Shown: positions 8,564 to 19,036 of the stretch, piece by piece | Numbering within the stretch: position 1 is the first letter of the stretch | Layout of the letters: each line of letters starts with the position of its first letter | Assembly: GCA_026119855.1 (NCBI GenBank) | Contig: JAOWBW010000251.1 | Coordinates: forward strand, 806,001 to 870,000 | Length of the DNA: 64,000 nucleotides | Source: Campanula takesimana | Lineage: Eukaryota > Streptophyta > Magnoliopsida > Asterales > Campanulaceae | Direction of reading: 5' to 3' | Made by a program: the position numbers and the translations under genes | Notes under the pieces: generated by a model | Databases searched by the model: none | The model's input: the letters and a program-made list of their open reading frames with translations, nothing else | Told to the model about the DNA's origin: nothing

Positions 8564-9007
8564 TGTAGGAGTCCGTCTAAGAAGTCCGTCCTATCTCGGT
8601 TGGTATAGCCGAGATAATATTTGAATATCCTAGATTTACTTGTTTTCCTTAGTTTTAGTTGATTTAGTTTCCTAGTTGATTTAGCTTTCTTATCTTTTTA
8701 GGTATTGTTTTTTTTTTTAATAGGGTTTTTATATATATGATAGATAAATTGCCCTTAGGCTACATCAAATGGCCATGAAGGCTACAACTAAGCCTATAGG
8801 CTAACACAAATGTCCCTAACGGGATTCGAACTCGTGACCTCCATATAGGAAGCTAACACTGGATACCGCTTGAGCTAAAGCTCTTTGGTTATCTTTTTAG
8901 GTATTGGAGTAGTATAAATACACCTTCTTGTAGTAGGGTTTTATCATCAAGAGTTAATGAAATTTCTTTTCCTTTTTATTCTTATATATATTCTCTCAAA
9001 TTCATCA
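8564..9007 (+). repeat. 5' LTR of the gag-only copia
   Basis: The LTR starts TGTAGGAGTCC and ends ATTCATCA. Without the SINE and its extra target copy it is about 245 bp, against 233 bp for the 3' LTR; most of the difference is a 12-bp stretch near the start. A TATA-like AGTATAAATA lies near 8912. The primer binding site TGGTATCAAGAGC follows at 9008-9020; it is close to the initiator-methionine tRNA site used by many copia elements, with one extra A. Confidence 0.82.
8708..8888 (-). mobile_element. tRNA-derived SINE inside the copia 5' LTR
   Basis: On the minus strand this 181-bp insert shows a pol III A box (TAGCTCAAGCGG) and B box (GAGTTCGAATCCC) and ends in poly-A, seen as poly-T at 8708-8720 on the + strand. 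It is flanked by a perfect 18-bp duplication, TTATCTTTTTAGGTATTG, at 8690-8707 and 8889-8906, as made by target-primed reverse transcription. The 3' LTR has one uninterrupted copy of that target, proving insertion after the LTRs formed. Confidence 0.85.
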
Positions 9008-9209
9008 TGGTATCAAGAGCTGGTTGATTCAAGTCTAAAAATCGCTTCCGCGCATTAGTTTTTTTTCTCCCCAATTTTTTTTCCCTGTCCGGAATTTTTT
9101 TCTTTTCCAGAATTTTTTTTTAAGTTTTTCTTCATGTTCAGTTTTTTGGGTCCGTTCTTTTCTTTCATTCTGTTCGTTTTTTTTGTTCTTCTCAATTGTT
9201 CCCAAAATC

Positions 9210-10161
9210 ATGACCGTAGACAACGAGACCAAAGTTGAGGGTGGAGGATCTGGGGTTGCAGGAGTAAAGGTTGATGTTATGTCACCTTATTTTATCTCCG
9301 CTTCGGACAGTCCTAACACCATGTTTGTCAGTGAGCTCCTTTGAGACGGTAACTTCACAGATTGGGTTGATGAGATGAACAACGCCCTTATTTGTGAAGA
9401 ACAAGATCGGAGTGGATGGCATGATTCCAATTCTGAAAGAAGGCACAGCAGAACTACCACTTTTGAGACGGTATAATGCAATGGTAAAGGGGTGGCTAAA
9501 CTGTGCAATGGAGAAGGAGATCTGTAACAACGTGAAGCATGCAGGCATAGCACAAAAAATATGGGAGGACATGCAGGAGCGTTTTGGTAGTGAGAGCGCA
9601 CCTAGGGCTTATGAGTTAAAGCGGGCTATAACCATGACGAGCCAAGAAAACCTCTCGGTGTCGGCATATTATACCAAGCTTAAAGGGTTGTGGGATGAGA
9701 TCCAGTCCATTGCTCCATTACCAAGGTGCAATTGTGGGGGATGCACATGTGACACATCAAAGAAGCTTGTTGAGATGAAGGAGAAAGAGCGCCTATATCA
9801 GTTTCTTATGGGTTTAGATGCAAGTTTTGGAACAATTAAATCCCAAATGTTGGGCCTGAAACCTACAGTCAGTTTGGGTGCTGCTTATCATCTTGTTTCT
9901 GAAGATGAAAAGAAGAAACAAGTCAGTACAGTCGGGAAGGTGGATGTAGAGGCAGCAGCTTTTCAAGTACACAATAATCCGACAGTTGTGCAACTAGTTG
10001 ATAAGTCAGTTGTGCAGTCAACTGCGCAGATAGAAAAGCCAATCTGCAAGCATTGTGGAAAGATGTACCATACTGTGGAAAATTGCTATGAGATCATAGG
10101 TACCCTTAAGGACGAAAGAAAAAATGTGAAGGGGCGACACAGAATATGGGACACCGTGTAG
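9210..10161 (+). pseudogene. Copia gag (capsid) pseudogene
   Basis: The gag starts at ATG 9210. A TGA at 9341 interrupts it where related gags have an arginine codon, and a frameshift near 9385 moves the frame to the long ORF 9394-10161. That ORF has the copia gag core (AMVKGWLNCAMEKEI, IWEDMQERFGS, FLMGLDASF) and a CCHC-like knuckle CKHCGKMYHTVENC. Gag-like codons continue to about 10320 with stops. The protein would package element RNA; this copy cannot make it. Confidence 0.8.
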
Positions 10162-10380
10162 GAGGAGAAAAGAGTCCAATGCTAGGTTAACTGATGAGCA
10201 GTACAGGCAGTTGATCCAACCCCTCGCAGACAAGGCGCAAAGCGAACATAAGACTACTTCCACAACTAATATGGATGGACTTGTGTTTAGTGATCCTGAT
10301 TGGAATGGGTAGAACTCGTCTTAAGCACCTAATTGGCAAGTTGGGCATTTGTATCCTTCACGCGCCAACTTGAGGGTGAG

Positions 10381-10613
10381 TGTAGGAGTCCATCCTTTCT
10401 CGGTTGGTATAGCCGAGATAATATTTGAATTTCCTAGATTTACTTGTTTTCCTTAGTTTTAGTTGATTTAGTTTCCTAGTTGATTTAGCTTTCTTATCTT
10501 TTTAGGTATTGGAGTAGTATAAATACACCTTCTTTTGTAGTAGGGCTTTATCAACAAGAGTTAATGATTTTTTTTTCCTTTTTATTCTTATATATATTCT
10601 CTCAAATTCATCG
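10381..10613 (+). repeat. 3' LTR of the gag-only copia
   Basis: Starts TGTAGGAGTCC right after a purine tract (GAGGGTGAG) and ends ATTCATCG. The last base differs from the A of the 5' LTR, or the TSD is 6 bp rather than 5. The TATA-like AGTATAAATA is kept near 10517. Confidence 0.78.
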
Positions 10614-10622
10614 GAAGGAGTA

Positions 10623-10985
10623 CATTGAAATCGAAAGTAAAGTAGATTGCATATCTGAGTAATTATGACTACATTTTTAATATATACATCTGAGATTAAT
10701 TTTATTTTATGCTGATTACGCATTAGGCAAATTAATCATTGCCGTTCAAACCAACAAGCATGACGTGAAAAACATAACTTCGCTCAGGGCATAAGGTAGG
10801 AGAGAATGCTGGAACGGTGCCAAATCGAAGAGAGAGAGGCCATTGCGTATGATACGTTTATAATATGAACAAGAAAACAAAATATAGGAATGGATTCTTT
10901 ATGTTGACTTTCAAAATCAGTATACATGATCGTGAAATACTAAGCTAGCAGCCTTTGATTCTTTCATTCCAATAATATAAGAAAC
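10623..10985. other. AT-rich non-coding interval
   Basis: I see no ORF, repeat or RNA gene here. It separates the MITE from the hAT-like element and appears to be old unconstrained sequence. Confidence 0.5.
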
Positions 10986-11769
10986 TATATGAATAGGGAT
11001 GGCAATGGGTCGGGTTCGGGGCGGGTTTGCCGTTACCCGAGCTCGATCCGTGGGAATTGGTCATTCACCCGAACCCGCCCCGAGCATTGGTGATCCGTGC
11101 CCGCCCCGCCCCGCCTTTCCTTTCATTCCCAAAACCCAAAACCAGATCAATTCAACAAGAAAATGACATTCAAGCAGTTGCTGCACTTTCACATCAATAA
11201 TGTTCACTGAAACCCTAAGAAATTGCATATTGATTTGTGTCTGGAGAACACCGACGACGGAGAAGCAAAGCATGAAACGGCGGAGAGAGAAAGAGAGATA
11301 CAACAGCAGGCATTATTCAGATTGAAGAAGAAGACTAACCTTGAATTCCCAGGTTGAGATCACCGACAACGGAGAAGGAAACGGGATGAGAAGGAAACGG
11401 CGTCGGCGTTGGGCTCTCGACTCAAGAGTCTCGAGATCACCGACGATGGAGAAGGAAACGGCGTCGGCGAGGCATTGGGCGTCGGCGATCGACAGTCGGC
11501 GGAGAGAGAGAGAGACTACAGCACAATTTGTTTCACAAATGAAATGAAACCCTAAATTTTCTTTATATACTTGGAGTGAATTGTAAAAGGGTAATATTAG
11601 AAGGTCCTATATGAAAATAAAAATATATCACTTATACACTCGGGTCGGGTCAGATTGTGATACCGAGCCCGACCCGAACCCGTGCGGGTTTTAAAAACTG
11701 TGATCCTAACCCTACTTTTTCGGGGCGATCGCCCTCGGGTTCGGGCGAATTGCCATCCCTATATATGAA
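10986..11769. mobile_element. hAT-like MITE with 8-bp target-site duplication
   Basis: The 768-bp element (10994-11761) has inverted ends TAGGGATGGCAAT/ATTGCCATCCCTA, extended by GGGTCGGGT/ACCCGA-type subterminal repeats. It is flanked by TATATGAA on both sides (10986-10993 and 11762-11769), the 8-bp duplication of hAT transposons. It has no transposase; the inside holds repeated CACCGACGACGGAGAAG-like segments. Just outside the right end a 27-28-bp block holding the element's last bases and the target is repeated (to about 11802). Confidence 0.82.
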
Positions 11770-12480
11770 GTACAACTGCCATCCCTATATATGAAGTACA
11801 ACTGGCAATATTTTACAAGTGGTAGTTGAGTTCACTTTTAAGTTATTACACTTAATTTTAGTATTAATCATGTGATCAAGAAATAAAAGAAAAAAATACT
11901 GGTAATAGTGAAAGTATTTGAATGAAAATGGAACTTATTCAAACTGCCAAAATAAAAAAATAAAAATAAATAAAAAAAAACAAAAAAAACAAAAAAACTA
12001 AAAAAAAAACCAAATTAATTCTCAAATTGAGTGATTTAAATGACTAACTTAAAATAATAGATGCCTCACGAAAATATAGTCTCGTATTATTAATGGTGGT
12101 CACTTTACTTGAGTTTACAAAATATTAAGTATTTGTTGCGTTTTGAAATGAATGTCGCACCTTATCTTATCCGTGTTTTCAATTTTTTATCATTTTATTT
12201 GAATTCGAACCATAATTTTATTTTATGATAAGTTATTTTTATAAAATTATAAGAATTCAATAGTGCATTAATAACAAGAGAGATTTTCATGATAACTGAT
12301 TTTGTAGTAAATTGTTACTTTTTCTTATCTATAATAACCGTTTCTTTTTGCATTTGCAAAGTTTATAAGAAAAAATAATTATTACCATGATTTAATGATA
12401 ATAGTGTCAATATTAATTATGATTCTTTATGTCTCACACTAACAAAATTAATAAAATAAAACAAGTTTCAATATAAAACA
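11770..12480. other. AT-rich non-coding interval
   Basis: The stretch holds an A-rich simple-sequence block (about 11940-12010) and no recognisable gene. The start of the LTR at 12481-13403 may lie inside it, because I could not fix that boundary. Confidence 0.5.
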
Positions 12481-13403
12481 AAGGACGACAATGACAGCTC
12501 AACCAATGGGAATTCAACAGCACTGTACCCTTCAGATTTGATTCAAATCTTTACCCAACGGTCACAAGGGTGCACTGCCTATAAATAGCCTTCATTTCTC
12601 AACAATGAAGGTTGCTGAGCTTCAAGAGATTTATTCCCAAGTATTCAAGTTTGCTTTGAAGATTGAAACCCAGATATTCAAACCTTCAACCATCTCCTTA
12701 GCAACCCCAGAATTCCTTCATCAAGTTTCAAGCCATCAACCATTCCATACTCAGCCTTTACACCGAAAGTTCTTCATTTGCTCAAACCATCATTTAGATA
12801 CTTAGAGCATTTGATTTTTTTCCACACACACACCCGATTTATATAATCACATAGATTATATACTTCGAATACACCGGTTGATTTTTCATATCTTTATAGG
12901 TTAGATTGTTTGATTAGAGTTTAGAATCATCTTGTAAAATCTCCTCTAATTAATACAAGTCTAGTAGCTATTAGAAAATCCTAAACTAACCATCTAGGTA
13001 GAGGACGTAGTTCATTCAAGAACGAACATCTTCAAATTGTGTGTTTGATCTTTACTTTTCTGTCTTGTCAATTACTTTTATGTTTGTGGTCTTTAACTTG
13101 AATCCATATACGAAATGACTTGAAAAGTGAATTGTGTTTTTCTTTGATCTTCAATTTGATCTATCGGTTGCATCATAGTGTTTTCAACCCGAGTCAAACC
13201 GCCCAACTCTTTAACTATCAGTTTTGCCAAAACCGCAAAACTCTGCTGTGCATTTTATCAGTTCGGTTTAAGTGCTTTAAACCGCAGTTGACCAAACTGA
13301 TAAGTACTCGGTTGATTTTTAAAGGTATTTTTCAAAAAAGTTTGGACCGCTATTCACCCCCCCTCTAGCGGTTCTATACCCTTGTTGCCCTCTAGGACCA
13401 ACA
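12481..13403 (+). repeat. Sirevirus-type copia LTR, left boundary uncertain
   Basis: A TATA box (CTATAAATAGCC, about 12579) and the ending TTCACCCCCCCTCTAGC...GGACCAACA match the LTR of element J (55379-56656) in reverse, including GTAGAGGACGTAG. The first bases of an LTR at 63980 also match the reversed end of this one. The right end joins directly to integrase sequence at 13404, so it interrupted a chromovirus. No second copy is seen, so it is a solo or truncated LTR. Confidence 0.6.
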
Positions 13404-14263
13404 CATCTCATATTGCAGATTTATACTATAAGGAAATTGTTCGTTTGCATGGGATTCCAAAGTCTATTGTTTCTGATCGGGACACTAAGTTCCTTAGCTA
13501 CTTTTGGAAGGCCATATGGCGTTTGGTTGGTACTAAGTTGTTGTTTAGTACTTCCCATCATCCGCAGACCGATGGACAAACAGAAGTGACAAATCGGACT
13601 CTTGGAAGTTTATTACGTGGTTTGGTGAGTAGAACTACCAAAGATTGGGATGTTAAGCTTGCTCATGCTGAATTTGCGTACAATAGAACTCCTTCATCTA
13701 CTACTGGTCGTTCTCCATGTGAGATTGTTTATGGTGTTAATCCGTATATGCCTATTGACTTGATTCCTGTACCAAAAAAGGAAATAGTGAGCTTTGAAGC
13801 AAAGGAGAGGCTAGCTGCATTTATGAGGATTTGTGAGCAAGTTAAGGCTCAGATTGAGAAGGCAAATGCTAAGTATAAAGAAAGATCCAACAAAGGGCGC
13901 ACTCAACATGTTTTTAAGGTTGTTGATCTTGTATGGCTGCATTTTCGCAAGGAGAGATTTCCTTCAAAAAGGAAGAACAAGCTTATGCCGAGAGCTGATG
14001 GCCCATTTCGAGTGTTGGAAAAGTATGGTGAGAGTGCGTATGATGAGTTTGGTAATGTGAGTGCTACTTTCAATGTTGAAGATCTGTCCCCTTACTTGGA
14101 TGACGAAAATTTGAGGGCAAATTCTTTTAAAAGAGAGGAGAATGATGCGGAAGCAAAGGTAGAAGATAATGGAAATGAGCTAATGTTGAGCTTCAAGGTT
14201 GTGGATCAGACTTTAGGGGTCAATTGGAGCCCAATCTTTGTTAACATGATTAGTTGGGCTTAA
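13404..14263 (+). pseudogene. Chromovirus integrase fragment, 5'-truncated
   Basis: About 286 codons from SHIADLYYKEIVRLHG to a TAA at 14261-14263. The second catalytic D (VSDRD) and the catalytic E (GQTEV) are present, and the C-terminal domain ends in VSATFNVEDLSPYLDD. The zinc finger, the first catalytic D and everything upstream are missing because the LTR at 12481-13403 abuts. The C-terminal sequence resembles CRM/Reina-type chromoviruses. A short deletion between EKYG and VSATF is likely. It cannot be active. Confidence 0.8.
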
Positions 14264-14830
14264 ATAAGTGGGCCAAATATTTAAGCAGTTTCTAGAATAA
14301 TTTTGTTCGGCTATTATCTACGCAATGACAGTCCAGATGGTGATTATTTCCGCGTTAGGTTGAAGATAAGGTTGTGATCTTTCATATGACTACTTATGGC
14401 ATGTTTTTGGACAAGTACTTGAAGAGTTGTGGCTGTTTGAATCTGACTGTTCAGATTGGCCGAATTTACATTGTTTTCTTCACCTAGTTCTTATCTTTAT
14501 TTTTCTTATCTCTTAATAATTAATGTCTAGTTTATCCTAACTTGGAAAGATGTTCCAAGAGTAGTATAAATACCCTACGAGATGTAGTTGTAAGGCATTG
14601 AGTGATTGAATAAAATTTTCCTTTGTGAGTTTGCGAACTTACTTCAATTCTTGCGAGAATTGTTCTTAAGCCTTGCGAGGTTTAAACCCCTTTCTGCCCT
14701 TGCGAGGACAGGCCCTAGTCTTGCGAGATTAGGTTTTTCTAGTTCTAGCTCTTGTTCCTTGCGAGGTTCTTGAGTTAGTCCATATCCTTTTCTTTTTATT
14801 CTGAAAATACACAAGTTTACGTATCAGATG
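14264..14830 (+). repeat. Probable 3' LTR of the chromovirus fragment
   Basis: Follows the integrase and has LTR promoter traits: TATA box GTATAAATACCC (about 14565) and a polyadenylation-like AATAAAA (about 14609). Downstream are five CTTGCGAG boxes at 14650, 14672, 14699, 14720 and 14758. In CRM-type elements the integrase gene can run into the LTR, so the true start may be before 14264. Boundaries are uncertain. Confidence 0.45.
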
Positions 14831-15118
14831 CGAAAATAATGTTGACAAAAAATAGCAAGGAATCAAAAACCTGGGTTGCTAAAAAAAAAAAAAAAAAAAA
14901 AGTTGCTAAAAAAAATCAAAACCCTGACCGTCCTCAACAAATACTTTGGCTGGCTATATATAAATGGCTTCTAGATGCTTTCCCCAACGTAGTAACCAAT
15001 CCTTAGTCGTATTTATTAACAAGTTGATTTCACGCGTTAAAATTTTTAAGTTGAGAAAATATTGGGAGAATATAGTTTCTCCATAAATTATAAAAAGTCA
15101 TGTTTTAATAGGGGTTAA

Positions 15119-15153
15119 TGTTTAGGGTTTAGGGTTTAAGGTTTAGGGTTTAA
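15119..15153 (+). repeat. Short interstitial telomere-like array
   Basis: About five units of TTTAGGG, one changed to TTTAAGG. This is the plant telomere unit, but the array is far too short to be a telomere. Such tracts arise by break repair or by chance in promoters. Confidence 0.7.
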
Positions 15154-15288
15154 GAAGGGTTAAAAAATCAGGACTTTTTATAACTTATGGAGGAACTAGT
15201 TTCCCCCAAAACCAACTCTTTTAAGTTTACGCGACAAATCAAATTCATTCACAATAATAAAAGAGCAGAAAATCTTGAGAAAAACGTG

Positions 15289-15312
15289 TTCTACACTAAC
15301 GCTAGTGTAGAA
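15289..15312. repeat. Perfect 10-bp inverted repeat
   Basis: TTCTACACTA and TAGTGTAGAA face each other around the loop ACGC, flanked on both sides by an ACGTG word. It could be a hairpin or a remnant of abutting transposon ends. No parent element is recognised. Confidence 0.55.
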
Positions 15313-15548
15313 CGTGTTTTTAAAAAAGCAGAGTGGCAGATTTGAAAATAAGTGGAACGCTGTGAGAAGGCGCGGTGACATTGATGTAAATAACTGGAAC
15401 TCATGAAACTCACCAGGCACTTATCTAAACTGTACGAGGCATTTTTCAATATTACAGCAGGCAGATTTTAACACTAGAGCAGGCACATGTTTTGACACTA
15501 CCAAGACATGTTTAGACATTTTGATGCATAGAACAGGCACAAATAATG

Positions 15549-15750
15549 CTCATAAAAGGCATTTATTTTAACATTAGAGCAGACATTTATTTGGACTTGT
15601 TAAAAATAAAAAAAAATCTCAGCATGCACTTATAAAAGTGTATGCTCATAACAGGCATTTATTTTAACATTAGAGCAGGCATTTATTTGGACTTGTTAAA
15701 AAAAAAAAAAAAAAAAAAAACTCTCAGCAGGCACTTATAAAAGTGTATGC
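15549..15750 (+). repeat. Tandem duplication of about 98 bp
   Basis: Units 15549-15646 and 15647-15750 share GCTCATAAC/AAGGCATTTATT, a poly-A stretch and CACTTATAAAAGTGTAT. They differ mainly in poly-A length and a few bases. CACTTATAAAAGTG is itself a short palindrome. Confidence 0.75.
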
Positions 15751-15967
15751 TTTGAACTTAGAAGTGTCTGCTTGAATTTTAAGAAGTGCCTGTTTTGAAT
15801 TTTACATTTTTTTATAATACAAGAGGCATTTTCTAATGCTATAAGAGGCACAAAATAATTCAGAGCACACTTATTTGGAACTTGTAAAAAAAAAAAAAAA
15901 AAAAAAACAGACATGTTTTAAAATTCAAGCAGGCACATATAAAAATGTCTGCTGAATATTAGAAGTT

Positions 15968-18935
15968 GTGAGAGCCCGCGCCCGAGATGATCGGATCACC
16001 GCGGAATGACCGCCCGTGAAAGCGGTTCGCGCCCGTCTCGTGCTGATGCACTTTTGGAAATGCGCTCGGTTCTCACACATTGGTTTCCTCTTGATGCTGT
16101 GATTTGATTGCAAGAGTCGCCACCTCATTTTGATTTTAGGAAAAATGAAGAAAAAACCTTTTTTGAGAAAATGGGTTCGGGGGCTAAGTTACGAGAAGAG
16201 AAGGGGTTAGGCACTCTTCTCACCCGTGATGGTCTCTATATGCGTGCCACTTATATTCAATTTTATGCCTTTTAATTTGGATTTTATGCCCTACCAAAAA
16301 ATGGTGATGAAATATATATGGAGGTCTTCCTATTCTAGGAAGTTTCATTTTTATTCACAACCGGGAACTCGGTTTGAGTGGATTCCCCGATTGGTTTTCA
16401 AGAATGGTTTTGATCATATCAAGCAATAATACATCCACGGGAGGGGAGATTACACAATTACACATATACAAAAAATAGGGGAGACAAATCCCACAAATAA
16501 TAATAAATATCCTCGACGGTGCTTTTGTTGATTTCGGTGACACTTTCCGTCCCCGAGCCGTCGTACCTGTCCTAAAATCAATCCGATTCCAAAAATAAAA
16601 ATTGGGGGTTAATCCCTGAATACTATAGATCACAAGGGAGTTTTTGTAGACTTTTTGGACCAAGTTTAGCCCCCAAACACATGCAATAAAGTTGATCACA
16701 AAATTCAGCCCAGAAAAGGCAAACAGAAACCTTAGCATGTTTATCACCAATTTTCACCATATTATCTTGGGAATATGACAAAACCCAAAGAACAAAAGTT
16801 TAAGACCTCGCATAAAAAATGAAGATCCCAAAATTTTGAGTTCATAGGATGAGTTTTAGTGGTTCAAAAGGTTTCTGACATTTCAATGTCAGAAACTGGA
16901 AGTGCAGAATCTGAATTTTTGAGTTTGAAACATATATTTGAACGGAGCAATTCCATTGATCCAAAAAATGTATAAAAAATACTATAATCATCCTGAGTTC
17001 GAGTAGAACAAAATCAATGTTTTGATATTTGTCCATAAAATTAATTTTCATCAAGTTTGAAGCCCAAGAACACAGCAAGGTACCACAGTGAATAAACAAC
17101 TCAGAATCACTGAGACCAAAATTTATGCATGAAAATATGATCTAGGCATGTAATATGAACATTAAACTTTAGGATCATATATTTAAACATGTTATGAACA
17201 ACCTTTGTTCTTTGACCTAAACCAGAAAACCACTCTAAGATGGATTTACAAGCTCATCAAAATCAAGACTCTATACAGAAAGTAAAAACTGATTATATGA
17301 GGCATGATTATAGACCTCAAAACACTACTATATCTTCAAACCAAGGCATGAAACTCAAGGACTTTGATATTTAACATGTTAACAACATTATACAAGAGAT
17401 ATTTCTCAACAAATAATGATTTTCACATGCATGATCATGAAGGAAAGCCAAAGAGGGCAGATTTACGCCCTTTGAGAGAAACATGAAGATTTTCATACAC
17501 AAATTAAAGCATATGAATATTATGACTATTATGAACATATATAAACATAATAAACTGAATATTAGCATCACATGATCATCATTTATATACATAAACAAAG
17601 CTTTACAAAGATAAAAAAAAAAAACATGGAAGATGAAGGAAACCTAGTCATTATTTGACTAGGTTCCAAACCACTCCCAATATTGCTTACATATCTAAAG
17701 GGCCAAGGTTTACATAGAGTTTTACCTAGCTTTTGAGATTATGGGTGCTCCCTTTGTCAACCAAGGGAAGACTTTTTCTTTTCTTTTTGCTTTGTGTTTG
17801 ATCAAAGTTTTGGCTTTGATGTGTTTTTGTGGTTTGTTTGGTGATTTATGGGTGGTGTAGGGGTGGTGTATGAGTGGTGGTGTGGTGATGGTGTGGTGGT
17901 GGTGCTCTTGTTGAGAGAGAATGAGAGTGGTGGATGGTAGGGTTTTTTTTTTTCTTTTTGTTTTTGTGTCTCTCCTTTTTTTGAAATGGATGAGAGTGGT
18001 GTATATAGGAGGAGGGAGGTGGTAAATTGGTTGTAACTTGGAGGGGGGGAGGTTGTAAATTGGTGGATTCATCATCTATCCTTCTTTACTAAGGCTTAAA
18101 GTCATCTTCTTTATCTCTGTTCCGGCTTTCCGCTCCGCAACTGCTCCGTTGTGCGCGTCTCCGGTGTCCCGGTTGTCCGCGAGTCCAACATGAAAGTTGC
18201 TCGGAATATTTTTCTGGTCAGGCCGGTATATCTGAAATATTTTTATGAGCAAGGAACGACAATAATATATTTTTTGCTCTTTTTGACCAGTTGATAAGAT
18301 ATTTTGAGATATTTTCCAATTTGGATAACCATCTTTCCGGCTCCGGCTTTCCGCTCCGTCGTGCGCGCTCCGGTGTCCCGGTTGTCCGCGAGTCCAACAT
18401 GAAAGTTGCTCGGAATATTTTTCTGGTCAGGTCGGTATATCTGAAATATTTTTATGAGCAAGGAACGACAATAATATATTTTTTGCTCTTCTTGACCAGT
18501 TGATAAGATATTTTGAGATATTTTCCAATTTGGATAACCATCTTTCCGGCTCCGTCGTGCGCGCTCCGGTGTCCCGGTTGTCCGCGGGCCCAACATGAAA
18601 GTTGCTTGGAATAATTTTGTGGTCACGCCGGTATATCTGAAATATGTCAATTAGCAAGGAAAGGTAATAATATATTTTTAATGCACAGAATGGATAACAG
18701 CGATCAGTTCGGGGGGTTGCTGGCCCCGTTTCTGGTCCCGCACCTCGAAAAACGAAATTTTTGCTTGCTTGCTCGTTTTTTCGCTCTGATCATGAATTTG
18801 AAGTCCGTTTAATCATTCAATGCACCGATAAGGCTCACGGCAGTCCCGCACAGCCAAATCGAGGGTTTTAGGTCAATTTTCGGGTTTAGACCGATTCAAG
18901 GTGGGTTTTTAGGGGTGCGAGATCAGGGTATCTAC
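15968..18935 (-). repeat. 3' LTR of element C
   Basis: On the minus strand it starts TGTAGATACC directly after the polypurine tract CGAGGGGCTC and ends GGCTCTCACA at 15968. It is 2968 bp, three times the length of family A LTRs. A minus-strand TATA (CTATATACACC, about 18002-18012) would start transcription about 930 bp in. The segment after it is rich in open but low-complexity sequence and is not coding. TGGCGACTC, the start of the tRNA primer site, occurs at 16114-16122, 146 bp before the LTR end, as in family A. Confidence 0.85.
18121..18660. repeat. Three tandem repeats of about 200 bp in the LTR of C
   Basis: The block with CGGTGTCCCGGTTGTCCGCG, CCAACATGAAAGTTGCT and GGTATATCTGAAATAT occurs three times; CCAACATG starts at 18185, 18394 and 18590. 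The third copy is the most diverged. Each copy carries a GTGCGCGCTCCGG-like GC-rich word. The array lies upstream of the minus-strand TATA, as transcriptional enhancer repeats often do. Confidence 0.85.
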
Positions 18936-19036
18936 AGAGCCCCTCGTCGAATCTCCTGGTTAAAGGGGATTCTACGATTCACTAAGAGACACTCGATCTC
19001 GTCTAGGGTGTAACGGCTGGGTCCAAGGTAGGACTT

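Larger units (their letters stand above)
8564..10613 (+). mobile_element. Gag-only (TR-GAG type) copia element
   Basis: Two related LTRs (8564-9007 and 10381-10613) enclose a primer binding site, one gag gene and a purine tract but no protease, integrase or RT. Flanking GAAGG repeats (8559-8563 and 10614-10618) are the 5-bp TSD. Gag-only non-autonomous LTR elements are known as TR-GAGs and must be mobilised by proteins from another copia element. The 5' LTR is longer only because a SINE sits inside it. Confidence 0.8.
8289..10622. mobile_element. Stowaway-like MITE split by a copia insertion
   Basis: The left end TCCCCTCTGTCCCAGAG follows a TA at 8289-8290. The right end is cut after GGGACGGAAGG (8563), and its last bases AG plus TA reappear at 10619-10622 on the far side of the copia element. 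Removing the insertion leaves a MITE of about 275 bp with matching inverted ends and TA duplications, as expected for Stowaway. Confidence 0.75.
14831..15967. other. Non-coding interval rich in simple repeats
   Basis: Contains poly-A tracts (14880, 15700, 15890), a short telomere-like array (15119-15153), a perfect hairpin (15289-15312) and many copies of AGGCAC/AGGCAT about 20 bp apart from 15420 to 15940. I see no gene. It is the flank into which the LTR of element C inserted. Confidence 0.55.

Noticed and set aside
8816..8888. tRNA-like A and B boxes suggesting a tRNA gene
   Set aside because: The anticodon arm and acceptor pairing are lacking, and the poly-A end with an 18-bp duplication shows a SINE.
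11020..11110. GC-rich CCCGCCCCG segments as a CpG island promoter
   Set aside because: They are subterminal repeats of the hAT-like MITE, mirrored at its right end.
17722..18075. 117-codon ORF rich in H, P, T and K in the LTR of C
   Set aside because: Low-complexity translation of repeats such as GGTGGTG inside an LTR leader; no support as a gene.
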